Of a DNA stretch of 64,000 nucleotides, positions 9,122 to 18,114 are shown one piece after another. Every line of letters starts with the position of its first letter. Position 1 is the stretch's first letter. This DNA comes from Mesonia maritima. GTDB taxonomy: Bacteria; Bacteroidota; Bacteroidia; Flavobacteriales; Flavobacteriaceae. A program made the translations under genes and the position numbers. Where the stretch lies: NCBI RefSeq assembly GCF_042433895.1, contig NZ_JBHLUA010000021.1:62001-126000 (forward strand). Reading direction: 5' to 3'. Under the pieces are notes generated by a model. That model saw only the letters and a list, made by a program, of their open reading frames with translations. It ran no database searches and was not told where the DNA came from.

Positions 9122-9970
9122 ATGCGTTTCTATATTGTTATTCCCGCTCACAATGAAGAAAAAGTTATTGGCAAAACGCTACAATCGTTAGTTGAACAAA
9201 GCCATTTACCTTCTAAAATTTTGGTGGTTAACGATAATTCTTCAGATAAAACTGCTGAAGTTGTTAGTGAATTTGCTAAAAAATATTCATTTGTTTCCTT
9301 CATAAATAATAATTCATCACAAGAACATCTTCCCGGCGGAAAAGTTATTTTGGCTTTTCAAGAGGGAGTAAAACAGCTAGATGAAAATTATGATGTGCTT
9401 TGTAAGTTTGATGCAGATTTAATTTTCCCTTCAAATTATCTCGAAAAAGTTGCAAGTCATTTTTCAGCAGATAAAAAAACAGGAATGGCTGGTGGTTTTT
9501 GCTACATACAATCTGGAGATCATTGGAAACTTGAAAACTTAACCGATAAAGATCATATTCGGGGAGCGTTAAAAGCTTATCGAAAGGATTGTTTTAAGCA
9601 AATTGGCGGGTTAAAAGCTTCTATGGGTTGGGACACGGCAGATGAATTGTTGGCAAAGTTTTACGGTTGGAACGTTAGAACTGATGAAAGTTTAAAAGTA
9701 AAACATCTTCGTGCTACCGGAGAAACCTATAATAGTTCTTCAAAATACAAGCAAGGTGAAGCTTTTTATAAACTCCGCTATGGTTTCCTCATTACTTTAA
9801 TTGCTTCTCTTAAATTAGCTTTACTGAAGAAAAAACCTGTTTTAGTAAAAGATTATTTAACTGGATATTTTAAAGCAAAAAAAAACAAGCTTCCTTTTTT
9901 AGTAAATGAAAAAGAAGGAAAATGGATTCGAAAATATCGGTGGAACAAAATTAAATCGAAAGTATTTTAG
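9122..9970 (+). CDS. Glycosyltransferase family 2 protein
   Basis: A 282-residue GT-A fold enzyme. The N-terminus FYIVIPAHNEEKVIGKTLQS and the following VVNDNSSDKT are the GT2 nucleotide-binding signature. CKFDADLIFPSNYL holds the DxD-like metal motif (about residues 96-100), and GWDTADELLAKFYGW corresponds to the acceptor/catalytic ED-type region. No clear membrane helix is seen apart from a moderately hydrophobic segment near residues 222-236. It is the third gene of the KASIII cassette. The stop overlaps the convergent phosphatase gene by 4 bases. Confidence 0.85.
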   Translation: MRFYIVIPAHNEEKVIGKTLQSLVEQSHLPSKILVVNDNSSDKTAEVVSEFAKKYSFVSFINNNSSQEHLPGGKVILAFQEGVKQLDENYDVLCKFDADLIFPSNYLEKVASHFSADKKTGMAGGFCYIQSGDHWKLENLTDKDHIRGALKAYRKDCFKQIGGLKASMGWDTADELLAKFYGWNVRTDESLKVKHLRATGETYNSSSKYKQGEAFYKLRYGFLITLIASLKLALLKKKPVLVKDYLTGYFKAKKNKLPFLVNEKEGKWIRKYRWNKIKSKVF

Positions 9971-11652
9971 TCTTTTTTCAACACAAAAGGTAACACATTT
10001 CCAGTCGCACCGTTTGGAAAAGCGATTTCTAACAAAGCTGAAATGGTTGGTGCAATATCGGTAATTACAGTTTTTTCATAAGTTTCACCGTTTTTTATTC
10101 CATTTCCGTAGAAAATTAATGGGGCGTGAGTATCGTAATTTAACGAACTTCCGTGGGTAGAACCTTTTTCAGGATAAATTATATAAGCAGGATCGAAAAT
10201 AATTACCAGATCGCCGCTTCTTTTTTGATCGAAACCATTTTGAACTAACGAAAATACACCTTCTGTAAAATCATTTTCTTCTAAAGCTGAACGAGTGATT
10301 ATTTTACTGATATGCGGAAATTCCAATAAAAATTCTTTTAAATCAGTTTCCAGTTGTTTTCTTGAAATATTTTCTTCTTTTACTCTATTGTAATTGAAGA
10401 AAAGTTGATTATTGGAAATATTTTCAATTAAATCGGTTACGCCATATTCTTCTCCTAAAAAACTGGTTAATTCTTTTTTCATTTCAGCTACATCAATATA
10501 ACCGGCAGGAATATTTTTAGATTTTAAATAAGCGGGAACATTTATCGCACCGTGATCTGCGGTTAAAAATAAAGTATAATTTCCTTTTCCAACTTTTTCA
10601 TCAAGCTCGTTTAAAAGTCTTGCGATATCTTGATCTAAGCGAATATAATTGTCTTGAATTTCTTTTGAATTTACGCCAAAATTATGACCAATATAATCTG
10701 GACTTGAATAACTAATCGTTAAAAAATCTGTGTCGTTATCTTCTCCTAATTTTTCTTCATTTAAAGCTGCGATTGCAAAATCTGTAGTTAAGTTATTTCC
10801 GAAAGGAGTAGATTTTAAAATATCATAACCGCCATTTTGCTCACTTAATTCTTTTAAATCATAAGGAAATGTTGCGTTTTCTTTTCCTGAAAAACCGAAT
10901 TCAAAACTGTTTAAATCGCTTCCACTTTCAGTATAATTTTCGATTGGTTTTAAGGTATTCCAGGTTTTTAAATAACGTTCAGCTTTTTTTGAATTATTAA
11001 AATCCATCACCCATTTGGGCAAATTTTCAAGGTAAAATGAACTTGTTATAAACTTTCCTTCATCTTTTCCATAGAACCAATAAGCAGCATTTGCGGTATG
11101 TCCGGCAGGTAAAATTGCGCCTCGATCTTTAATAGCGATTCCTATTGTTTTTCCGCGGAATTGCGTATGTAATCTATTTTGATCGCTAATGGTAGTAACT
11201 TTCATTAGGTGGGGCGACATTTTTCCGGCTAGAGAACTTGTTCCGACAGGGGTTACACTTTCATCTCTCGCGCAATAAACTTCTTCTCCCGTAAATTTAT
11301 CATACCAATCGTTAGAAATAATTCCGTGAACACTTGGCGTAGTTCCGGTATAAATAGACGTGTGTCCCGGTCCGGTATAAGTAGGAACATAATTGTAATG
11401 ATTATTTCTGCAGGTAAAGCCTTCGTTTATCAATCGTTTAAATCCATCTTCTTCAAAATCATTCCAAAATCGGGTAAGGTAATCGTAGCGCATTTGGTCC
11501 ACCACCACACCGACTACAAGTTTTGGTTTTTTATTTTTAACGGAAAGCGTATCTTTTACTGAAGTATTTTTATTTTCTGAAGCTGTTTTTTGAATTGAAT
11601 TACAATTGGTAAATAAAACAATTAAACTTAGCAGTGCTACAAAATTTTTCAT
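9967..11652 (-). CDS. PafA-like alkaline phosphatase (lipoprotein)
   Basis: A 561-residue alkaline phosphatase superfamily enzyme close to the calcium-independent PafA phosphatases of Bacteroidota. The N-terminus has a lipoprotein signal (LSLIVLFTNCNS, with the lipid cysteine at about 17). The metal-binding aspartate is in VGVVVDQMRYDYL and the nucleophile threonine is in YVPTYTGPGHTSIYTG. The phosphate-contacting Asn is in HGIISNDWYD, and the Lys/Arg pair typical of PafA is in IKDRGAILPAG (about residue 175). The remaining metal ligands are in SYSSPDYIGHNFG, TADHGA and STHGSS. It probably hydrolyses phosphomonoesters at the cell surface or in the periplasm. It is a single gene, convergent with the GT2 gene. 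Confidence 0.88.
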   Translation of the reverse strand: MKNFVALLSLIVLFTNCNSIQKTASENKNTSVKDTLSVKNKKPKLVVGVVVDQMRYDYLTRFWNDFEEDGFKRLINEGFTCRNNHYNYVPTYTGPGHTSIYTGTTPSVHGIISNDWYDKFTGEEVYCARDESVTPVGTSSLAGKMSPHLMKVTTISDQNRLHTQFRGKTIGIAIKDRGAILPAGHTANAAYWFYGKDEGKFITSSFYLENLPKWVMDFNNSKKAERYLKTWNTLKPIENYTESGSDLNSFEFGFSGKENATFPYDLKELSEQNGGYDILKSTPFGNNLTTDFAIAALNEEKLGEDNDTDFLTISYSSPDYIGHNFGVNSKEIQDNYIRLDQDIARLLNELDEKVGKGNYTLFLTADHGAINVPAYLKSKNIPAGYIDVAEMKKELTSFLGEEYGVTDLIENISNNQLFFNYNRVKEENISRKQLETDLKEFLLEFPHISKIITRSALEENDFTEGVFSLVQNGFDQKRSGDLVIIFDPAYIIYPEKGSTHGSSLNYDTHAPLIFYGNGIKNGETYEKTVITDIAPTISALLEIAFPNGATGNVLPFVLKKD

Positions 11653-11770
11653 AACTGAATTTTACATTACAACTGCAAAAATATTAAATGTTGTAGCGAT
11701 TAAAGATTAATTGTAAGTTAAATACTTTGGTAATTATTTTTGCTATTTTAGCTTTACAAAAATTCAGTAA

Positions 11771-12508
11771 ATGAAATACCTTCAGGATATAGGTCAATAT
11801 TTCATAATGATTAAGAATATATTCAGAAGAATGACCAAAGCTTCTGTTTTACGCCAATTAATTTTTAAGGAAATTGATGATTTAATGATCAACTCTTTAG
11901 GAATCGTAATTTTTATATCTTTTTTCATTGGTGGTGTTGTAACTATACAAACGGCACTTAACCTTAACAATCCGCTAATTCCAAAAAGTTTAATTGCATT
12001 TACTGCAAGGCAATCTATTATTTTAGAATTTTCACCCACATTTATTTCTATTATTATGGCGGGTAAAGTGGGTTCTTATATTACTTCAAGTATAGGAACA
12101 ATGCGCGTTACCGAACAAATAGACGCCTTGGAAGTTATGGGAATAAATTCAGCAAACTATTTAATTTTTCCAAAAATAATAGCGATGCTTACGTATCCTT
12201 TTATCATCGCTATTTCTATGTTTATGGGCATTTTAGGCGCCTATATGGCAGGAGTTTTAGGTGGTTTTGTGGCTGGCGAACAATTTTTAAGCGGTCTTCA
12301 AGAAGATTTTATTTCATTTCATTTGGTTTACGCCTTTATTAAAAGTTTCTTTTTCGCTTTAATTTTAGCGACTATTCCTGCGTATCACGGTTATTATATG
12401 AAAGGTGGAGCTTTAGAAGTTGGACAAGCAAGTACGACTTCTTTTGTATGGACGAGCGTTGTTTTAATTATCGTAAATTATATATTAACCCAATTATTGT
12501 TAAGCTAA
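11771..12508 (+). CDS. mlaE: MlaE-type ABC transporter permease
   Basis: A 245-residue inner-membrane permease of the MlaE/YrbE family, part of a lipid transporter that maintains outer-membrane asymmetry. Five or so hydrophobic segments are visible. The conserved block VTEQIDALEVMGINSANYLIFP (about residues 115-136) contains the signature EQIDAL-MG-P loop that contacts the ATPase. The stop codon overlaps the start of the ATPase gene (TAATG), indicating coupling. No MCE-domain MlaD gene follows here; the convergent DUF389 gene comes next. Confidence 0.9.
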   Translation: MKYLQDIGQYFIMIKNIFRRMTKASVLRQLIFKEIDDLMINSLGIVIFISFFIGGVVTIQTALNLNNPLIPKSLIAFTARQSIILEFSPTFISIIMAGKVGSYITSSIGTMRVTEQIDALEVMGINSANYLIFPKIIAMLTYPFIIAISMFMGILGAYMAGVLGGFVAGEQFLSGLQEDFISFHLVYAFIKSFFFALILATIPAYHGYYMKGGALEVGQASTTSFVWTSVVLIIVNYILTQLLLS

Positions 12509-13272
12509 TGATTAAAGTAGAAAATTTACATAAAGGGTTTAATGGCGAAGAAATTTTAAAAGGAATTACCACGGAATTTCATCAAGGAAAAACCAATTTA
12601 ATTATCGGTCAATCCGGATCTGGGAAAACCGTATTTCTAAAATGTTTACTTGGTCTTTTTACACCTGAACAAGGAACAATTGAATATAATGGAGACGCCT
12701 ACTCTACTTTAACGCAAGAACAGCAAAGAGAACTTCGGAAGGAAATGGGAATGGTTTTTCAGGGAAGCGCTCTATTCGATTCGATGACAGTGGCCGAAAA
12801 CGTGATGTTTCCCTTACGGATGTTTACCAATCAGAAAAAAAAGGTAATGATGGATCGCGTTGATGAAGTTTTAGAACGCGTAGATCTTCAACCCGCAAAA
12901 GCAAAATACCCAGCAGAAATTAGTGGCGGAATGCAAAAACGTGTTGCCATAGCGCGTGCGATTGTAAATAAACCAAAATATTTATTTTGTGATGAACCAA
13001 ACTCTGGTTTAGATCCAAGATCAGCTATAATGATCGATAATTTAATTCAAGAAATTACTCGAGAAAACGATATTACTACGGTTATTAACACGCACGATAT
13101 GAACTCGGTACTCGAAATTGGGGAAAATATAGTATTTCTTCAAAAAGGAGTTCTGGCGTGGCAAGGAAACCACACACAAATTTTTAAAACCGATAATGAA
13201 GCGGTAACCGATTTTGTGTATTCTTCAGATTTATTTAAAAAAGTAAGAGACGCGCAATTAAAAGGACTTTAA
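12508..13272 (+). CDS. mlaF: MlaF-type ABC transporter ATP-binding protein
   Basis: A 254-residue ABC ATPase. The Walker A motif is GQSGSGKTV (about residues 36-44), the Q-loop is MVFQGSALFDSM, the signature is EISGGMQKRVAIARA, Walker B is YLFCDEPNSGLDP and the switch histidine is in INTHDM. The start is taken at the ATG that overlaps the mlaE stop (12508); the core MIKVENLHKGF begins there, and the longer frame from 12448 only reads through mlaE. It energises the MlaE permease. Its stop is 1 base from the stop of the convergent DUF389 gene. Confidence 0.92.
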   Translation: MIKVENLHKGFNGEEILKGITTEFHQGKTNLIIGQSGSGKTVFLKCLLGLFTPEQGTIEYNGDAYSTLTQEQQRELRKEMGMVFQGSALFDSMTVAENVMFPLRMFTNQKKKVMMDRVDEVLERVDLQPAKAKYPAEISGGMQKRVAIARAIVNKPKYLFCDEPNSGLDPRSAIMIDNLIQEITRENDITTVINTHDMNSVLEIGENIVFLQKGVLAWQGNHTQIFKTDNEAVTDFVYSSDLFKKVRDAQLKGL

Positions 13273-13273
13273 T

Positions 13274-14704
13274 TTAGTTCAAGCTTTTTACAATTAACGT
13301 ATCCAATTTTAATTTATACGCTAACCATTCTTTAAGTTTCAGTTCATTTTTCACTTTATCCGCTTTTGATATTTCTTTTTTCCAGCGAAGATCAAATTCA
13401 GGAATCGTATCGATTGTATTGAAATTTGAAACCAATTTATCAGCATAGCTAAAACTCTCTAACCCTTCATAATTTATTTTGGCTTCTTTCGAAATATTGG
13501 CAAACGGAATTTGTTGTTGTTCATACTTTGAGAGTTTTGAAAGTTCACTTTCTAAATATGAAATACGCTCATCTTTATTCATTAAACTAATTGAATCGCG
13601 TCGTTTAAACTCTCGCATATATTGAAGTTGATCAAAAGATTCTGTATTTTCATTCTGAAGAATAATTAAAGAAGCGTTTTTTAAATAACCGTAGCGTTTC
13701 ATCTTTTCACGCCATAATCCAATTACTGAATTCGGAATTTCTTTTCCCATAAATGAAACTTCAATTTTAGGATCGTTTCCGGAATTATATTCTGCTACTG
13801 TTGCATTTTTCTGAAGAAAAGATTCATTGTAAACCATAAGTTCCTCATCAACAAACTTTTTTGCATCTTGTTTAAAATAAGATTCTTGAAGCATATTATA
13901 AAATAAATATACACTCGGAATCATCACAATAATCGCAATAATTGAAGCGACTTGCGCAATACGTTTTCTTCGTTTGGAATTCGCATATTTTACCAACGGA
14001 AAACCTAACAGTTTCGCTACCAAAAAAGTTGACAAAGCTATAAAAGTTGCATTAATGGAAAATAAATATAAGGCTCCACCAGCATCTGAAAAATTACCTT
14101 CAGCCAAACCATAACCAACCGTACAAAGCGGCGGCATTAAAGCGGTAGCAATTGCAACACCAAAAATAACACTAGCGATTGTCCCTTTTTTTGTCTTCGC
14201 AACAATTAACGCTAAACCACCAAAAATTGCTACCAACACATCTAAAACGGTAGGGTAAGTTCTTGCTTCAAGTTCGGCATTACTTCCTGTTAAGGGCGAA
14301 ATCGTAAAATATAAAAAGGCTGTGAGCACACTTAAGCCAACCATTACGCCTAAGTTAATAAGTGATCTTCGTAAGGTATCAATATCATTAATTGCAACGG
14401 AAAGCCCTATACCAACAATTGGCCCCATTAAAGGTGAAATAAGCATCGCACCAATAATTACAGCGGTACTACTTACATTTAACCCGATGGATGCTACAAA
14501 AATTGAAAAAATTAAAATCCACGCGTTATGACCTTTAAACGGAATATCTTTTTTAACCGCCTCAATGGTAGAATCGCGGTCGGTATCGCTACGAATATCG
14601 AGTAATTCAGAAAGAAAACTCTTTAAACTTTTAGCTGTCCCTTTTAAATCTTTCGATAATTTTTGATTTACCGCTTCTTGCTTTTCGTCTTCAGATGTAG
14701 CCAT
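13274..14704 (-). CDS. DUF389 (TIGR00341-type) integral membrane protein
   Basis: A 476-residue protein whose residues about 55-265 form the DUF389 hydrophobic core. This contains the characteristic STAVIIGAMLISPLMGPIVG and VAIATALMPPLCTVGYGLA stretches with paired prolines in membrane segments. The C-terminal 200 residues are soluble and predicted helical. The biochemical role of DUF389 proteins is unknown. It ends directly against mlaF (convergent). The next gene upstream on its strand is the mannose-1-phosphate guanylyltransferase, 2 bases away, so it is probably the last gene of a minus-strand operon running from 18033. Confidence 0.85.
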   Translation of the reverse strand: MATSEDEKQEAVNQKLSKDLKGTAKSLKSFLSELLDIRSDTDRDSTIEAVKKDIPFKGHNAWILIFSIFVASIGLNVSSTAVIIGAMLISPLMGPIVGIGLSVAINDIDTLRRSLINLGVMVGLSVLTAFLYFTISPLTGSNAELEARTYPTVLDVLVAIFGGLALIVAKTKKGTIASVIFGVAIATALMPPLCTVGYGLAEGNFSDAGGALYLFSINATFIALSTFLVAKLLGFPLVKYANSKRRKRIAQVASIIAIIVMIPSVYLFYNMLQESYFKQDAKKFVDEELMVYNESFLQKNATVAEYNSGNDPKIEVSFMGKEIPNSVIGLWREKMKRYGYLKNASLIILQNENTESFDQLQYMREFKRRDSISLMNKDERISYLESELSKLSKYEQQQIPFANISKEAKINYEGLESFSYADKLVSNFNTIDTIPEFDLRWKKEISKADKVKNELKLKEWLAYKLKLDTLIVKSLN

Positions 14705-14706
14705 TT

Positions 14707-15789
14707 TTATCCTAGTTCTTCTCCGAACTTTGCTTGAATTATTTCTCTAATTTTTTTTATTTCTTGTTCTTTCTCTTTAGGAAAGATAAGTAAAACATCT
14801 TTATTTTCAACAACAATAAAATCTTTTAATCCATCTATTGCCACGACTTTATCTTTCTGGGTGCGAATGATATTCCCTGAAGCATTTTCTAAATAAAGTT
14901 TCGCATTAATTACTACATTATCATTCTCATCGTGTGGTAATTCTTTATGTAATGAACCCCAAGAACCTAAATCATTCCAATCGAAATCGGCGGGTAACAC
15001 ACAAACGTTTTCAGCTTTTTCCATAATTCCGTAGTCAATGGAAACATTTTCAGCTTTTGCGTAATTTTCTTCTAAAAACGCTTGTTCCTTTTCGGTGTTT
15101 AATTTCTCTATTCCTTCAACAAAAAGTTGATACATTTCTGGCATGAATTCTTCAAAAGCTTTGGTAATCGCTTTTACACTCCAAATAAAAATACCGGCGT
15201 TCCAAGCGTAATTCCCTTCAGCTAAAAAAGATTTTGCCGTAGCGTAATCGGGTTTTTCGGTAAACTTCAGAACTTTTTTTACTGCTGAAATCTTTTCATC
15301 TTTATATTGAATATAGCCGTAACCGGTGTTCGGAAAAGTTGGTTTTATCCCTAAAGTCATTAATAATTCTTCACGTTGACAAGCATCATAAGCGGTTTGT
15401 AAATTTCTGGTAAACGCGTCTTCATCTTCAATCCAATGATCACTTGGGGCAACCACCATTAACGCATCAGAATTTTCTTTTTGAATTTTTAAAGCCGCCA
15501 ATAAAATACACGGTGCGGTATTTCGCATTGCCGGTTCTAAAACGATTTGGTTTTGCGTGATCTTTGGCAATTGTTCTTTTACCAAATCTTCATACAAACT
15601 ATTGGTAAGCACTAAAATATTTTCTTCAGGAACTATTTTTTTTAAACGGCTGTACGTTTTTTGAATAAGCGTTTGCCCGCTTCCGAGCATATCATGAAAT
15701 TGCTTCGGAAAAGATTTTTTACTCACCGGCCAAAATCGTGAACCAACTCCACCAGCCATAATAACCGCATAATAATTACTGTTCATCAT
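14707..15789 (-). CDS. manC: Mannose-1-phosphate guanylyltransferase
   Basis: A 360-residue nucleotidyltransferase that makes GDP-mannose from GTP and mannose-1-phosphate for surface polysaccharides. The signature AVIMAGGVGSRFWPVSKKSF (residues about 7-26) contains the nucleotide loop and the catalytic Lys/Arg region. FTEKPDYATAK and WNAGIFIW are the sugar-phosphate binding blocks. Length fits the single-domain GMP type without a fused isomerase. Two consecutive ATGs occur at the start and either is possible. It sits between the SprT-like and DUF389 genes in one tight minus-strand cluster. Confidence 0.93.
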   Translation of the reverse strand: MMNSNYYAVIMAGGVGSRFWPVSKKSFPKQFHDMLGSGQTLIQKTYSRLKKIVPEENILVLTNSLYEDLVKEQLPKITQNQIVLEPAMRNTAPCILLAALKIQKENSDALMVVAPSDHWIEDEDAFTRNLQTAYDACQREELLMTLGIKPTFPNTGYGYIQYKDEKISAVKKVLKFTEKPDYATAKSFLAEGNYAWNAGIFIWSVKAITKAFEEFMPEMYQLFVEGIEKLNTEKEQAFLEENYAKAENVSIDYGIMEKAENVCVLPADFDWNDLGSWGSLHKELPHDENDNVVINAKLYLENASGNIIRTQKDKVVAIDGLKDFIVVENKDVLLIFPKEKEQEIKKIREIIQAKFGEELG

Positions 15790-15798
15790 TCCTTATTT

Positions 15799-16395
15799 TT
15801 AAACTTTTACCAATTCAACTTCTGCGTTTGGTTGAAAAATATAAACTTTTCCGCTAGAAATCTCGACGCATTCGTAGCGTTTTATTCTTTTTTTTCCTTT
15901 TCTAAAAACTTTTCCGTTATAGATCCTAAACGTGCTACCCGTAGGAATTTCAAATATATAGTTTTTATTATTCTGCGGATCGAATTCTTTTAACGCAACC
16001 GATAATCTAGCATCGGTATCGCTACTTGCTTTCGGATTTTTAAAATGTGTGGCAATTAATGGAAGTAATCTCGACGGAAAAATCGATGGATTTATAAACG
16101 GAAGCATTAATTGCTGAAACGTATATTTCCATTCTTTTCCGTGTGGTTTTATATAACGACCATATTTTTTGAAGGCTAAAAAGTGAGCGATTTCGTGAAT
16201 TAATGTAATTAGAAATCGATACGGATTTAAATTAGCATTTACCGTAATTTGAGGCGCTCCATTTATTTCTCGATAATCACCGTGACGCGTTTTGCGTTCA
16301 TTTACGATTTTTAAATGAATATTATATGCTGCAATTAATTGAAACGTAGGATCTACAGCACGTTCAGGTATGTAATTTGAAAGAATTTCTTTCAT
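15799..16395 (-). CDS. SprT-like zinc metalloprotease-domain protein
   Basis: A 198-residue protein with the SprT zinc site. LITLIHEIAHFLAFKKYG carries HExxH (about residues 66-70), and KPHGKEWK supplies the downstream histidine. SprT-like domains are known from DNA-protein crosslink proteases in eukaryotes; the bacterial role is unclear. The C-terminal half (IPTGSTFRIYNGKVF and so on) looks like a small beta-rich domain. It starts 3 bases after the SDR gene stop and is followed by manC. Start ATG agrees with the family N-terminus. Confidence 0.85.
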   Translation of the reverse strand: MKEILSNYIPERAVDPTFQLIAAYNIHLKIVNERKTRHGDYREINGAPQITVNANLNPYRFLITLIHEIAHFLAFKKYGRYIKPHGKEWKYTFQQLMLPFINPSIFPSRLLPLIATHFKNPKASSDTDARLSVALKEFDPQNNKNYIFEIPTGSTFRIYNGKVFRKGKKRIKRYECVEISSGKVYIFQPNAEVELVKV

Positions 16396-16398
16396 TAA

Positions 16399-17082
16399 TT
16401 AGGGTGTAGAATTAGAAACTTGCAGTAATTTCCCGTTATACAATTCATGTCCGTTTAAAGAAAAATCCGCAATATATTTCGCCATTTTTTCTGCTGAAAC
16501 CGGCGCTTGATATCCCGGAAATGCTTCTTCTAACATTTCAGTTTGTACCGCTCCCAAAGCGAAAACATTAAACGACGGACCGCTTTCTTTGTATTCTTCG
16601 GCTAAAACTTCGGTTAACGTAATTACTGCGCCTTTACTTGAACTATATGCTGATAATCCCGGGAATTTCAAACTTCCTTGAACGCCACCCATACTACTAA
16701 TGGTAAGTACGTGGCTTTTTTTATGCATAAACGGAATTAGTAATTTCGTAAGTTCAAAAACGCCAAAAACATTCGTTTTATAGACTTCTTCAAATTCAGC
16801 TGAGGTAATTTTAGTGAAAGGTTTATTTACTAATTTTCCGGCATTATTAATAAGTACGTCAACTTTTTCCCATTTTTCGGCAATAAAAGTTTTTACTTGT
16901 TGAAGATCGCTTTTATTATTAATATCAAAAGAAAATGGGGTTACATTCTTTAAATTAAGTGATTTTATAGGTTTTTCATTTCGTGATAAAGCTAGAATTT
17001 GATGACCTTGTTCTGAAAGAATTTTCACCAACTCAAAACCAATTCCTCTACTCGTTCCTGTGACAATAATATTTTTCTTCAT
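16399..17082 (-). CDS. Short-chain dehydrogenase/reductase (SDR)
   Basis: A 227-residue classical SDR. The cofactor motif is TGTSRGIGFEL (residues about 8-18), followed by NNAG (about 84) and the active-site Ser in ISSMGG with YSSSKGA (Tyr-x3-Lys, about 145-149). It is an NAD(P)-dependent oxidoreductase, and the substrate cannot be named. It lies 3 bases from each neighbour (M28 peptidase and SprT-like gene), so it is in the same transcript. Confidence 0.87.
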   Translation of the reverse strand: MKKNIIVTGTSRGIGFELVKILSEQGHQILALSRNEKPIKSLNLKNVTPFSFDINNKSDLQQVKTFIAEKWEKVDVLINNAGKLVNKPFTKITSAEFEEVYKTNVFGVFELTKLLIPFMHKKSHVLTISSMGGVQGSLKFPGLSAYSSSKGAVITLTEVLAEEYKESGPSFNVFALGAVQTEMLEEAFPGYQAPVSAEKMAKYIADFSLNGHELYNGKLLQVSNSTP

Positions 17083-17085
17083 AAA

Positions 17086-18033
17086 TTATTGTTTCGTATT
17101 TAACTGAATTTCTTTTGTAGCTGTATTTGCAATCGCTTCGATACCCGGAATTATTTTAGCAAGCAGATTTTGCATGTGTTCATAATTCATTAATTCGGCT
17201 TCATCATCGACGTGATGATAATATTCATAATTTGAAAAATCGAACGTGCATAAGGTTTGCGCAGGAATATTCAATTCTTCGTAAAATGGATAATTATCGC
17301 TTCGTTTAAATAATTGAAATTCTTTTGCCTTCGCAAAAAAACCAAAAACCTCAGCATCTGCATATTCATTAAACTTTTTAGCAAAATTAGATTCCTTGAA
17401 ACCGGTTAAATAAGCTTCATAAGATTGATCGACTAACGGAACGCCAATCATTTCAAAATTCAACATTGTGTAAATATCTACCTTTTCTTTTTTCAAGCGT
17501 TTTGCTAAATGTTTAGAACCGATTAAGCCTTCTTCTTCCGCAGAAAATAAAACAAACAAAATACTCCTTTTAGTTTCTTTATTTGCAAAATACTTTGCTA
17601 ATGCTATAATTGAAGCTGTTCCCGCAGCGTTATCGTTTGCACCATTCGCAATAGAATCGCCAGCTACGGTTTGTTCTTCATTTACAATTCCGATATGATC
17701 GTAATGAGCGCCAAGAATAATAAATTCATCTTTTAATTTTGGATCATTTCCTTCTTTTAAAGCGATTAAATTATAACCAGTTTCACCTTTATACTGAAAA
17801 GAATCGCGATAAGTTTCATAAAATGGTTGTACATTATGTGTGCTAAAAATAGATTCAATATACTGCGCAGCTTCTTCTATCCCTTCGGTACCGAACTTTC
17901 TTCCGGCTAAATCATCTGAAGCTAAATAGTGTAAAGTTTCTTTTAGAGAATTTTCAGCAATTTCATCTGGAATTACTTGCGAATAATTTACCCAAGAAAT
18001 TAAAAGGAAAGACAGAATAAGTATATTTTTCAT
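17086..18033 (-). CDS. Secreted M28 family metallopeptidase
   Basis: A 315-residue zinc aminopeptidase-like protein. The signal peptide is MKNILILSFLLISWVNYSQ (cleavage about residue 19). Zinc ligands are visible in LGAHYDHIG (His), ANGANDNAAGT (bridging Asp), FSAEEEGLIGS (catalytic Glu plus ligand Glu) and CTFDFSNYEYYHHVDDE (C-terminal His). The order and length match M28 peptidases. It is probably periplasmic or surface-exposed and trims N-terminal residues from peptides. It is the first gene of the minus-strand cluster M28-SDR-SprT-manC-DUF389. Confidence 0.9.
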   Translation of the reverse strand: MKNILILSFLLISWVNYSQVIPDEIAENSLKETLHYLASDDLAGRKFGTEGIEEAAQYIESIFSTHNVQPFYETYRDSFQYKGETGYNLIALKEGNDPKLKDEFIILGAHYDHIGIVNEEQTVAGDSIANGANDNAAGTASIIALAKYFANKETKRSILFVLFSAEEEGLIGSKHLAKRLKKEKVDIYTMLNFEMIGVPLVDQSYEAYLTGFKESNFAKKFNEYADAEVFGFFAKAKEFQLFKRSDNYPFYEELNIPAQTLCTFDFSNYEYYHHVDDEAELMNYEHMQNLLAKIIPGIEAIANTATKEIQLNTKQ

Positions 18034-18063
18034 TGATCAAGATTTTCGTTCAGGTTTAAAGAT

Positions 18064-18093
18064 AAAAAAATCCCGCTTTTACACGGGATTTTT
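18064..18093 (-). terminator. Terminator after the PDH E2 gene
   Basis: Inverted repeat AAAAATCCCG / CGGGATTTTT with an 8-base loop, ending 22 bases beyond the E2 stop. Because both arms carry A/T runs, it could act in both directions. Confidence 0.8.
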
Positions 18094-18114
18094 CACTATA
18101 TAATATTGATAATC

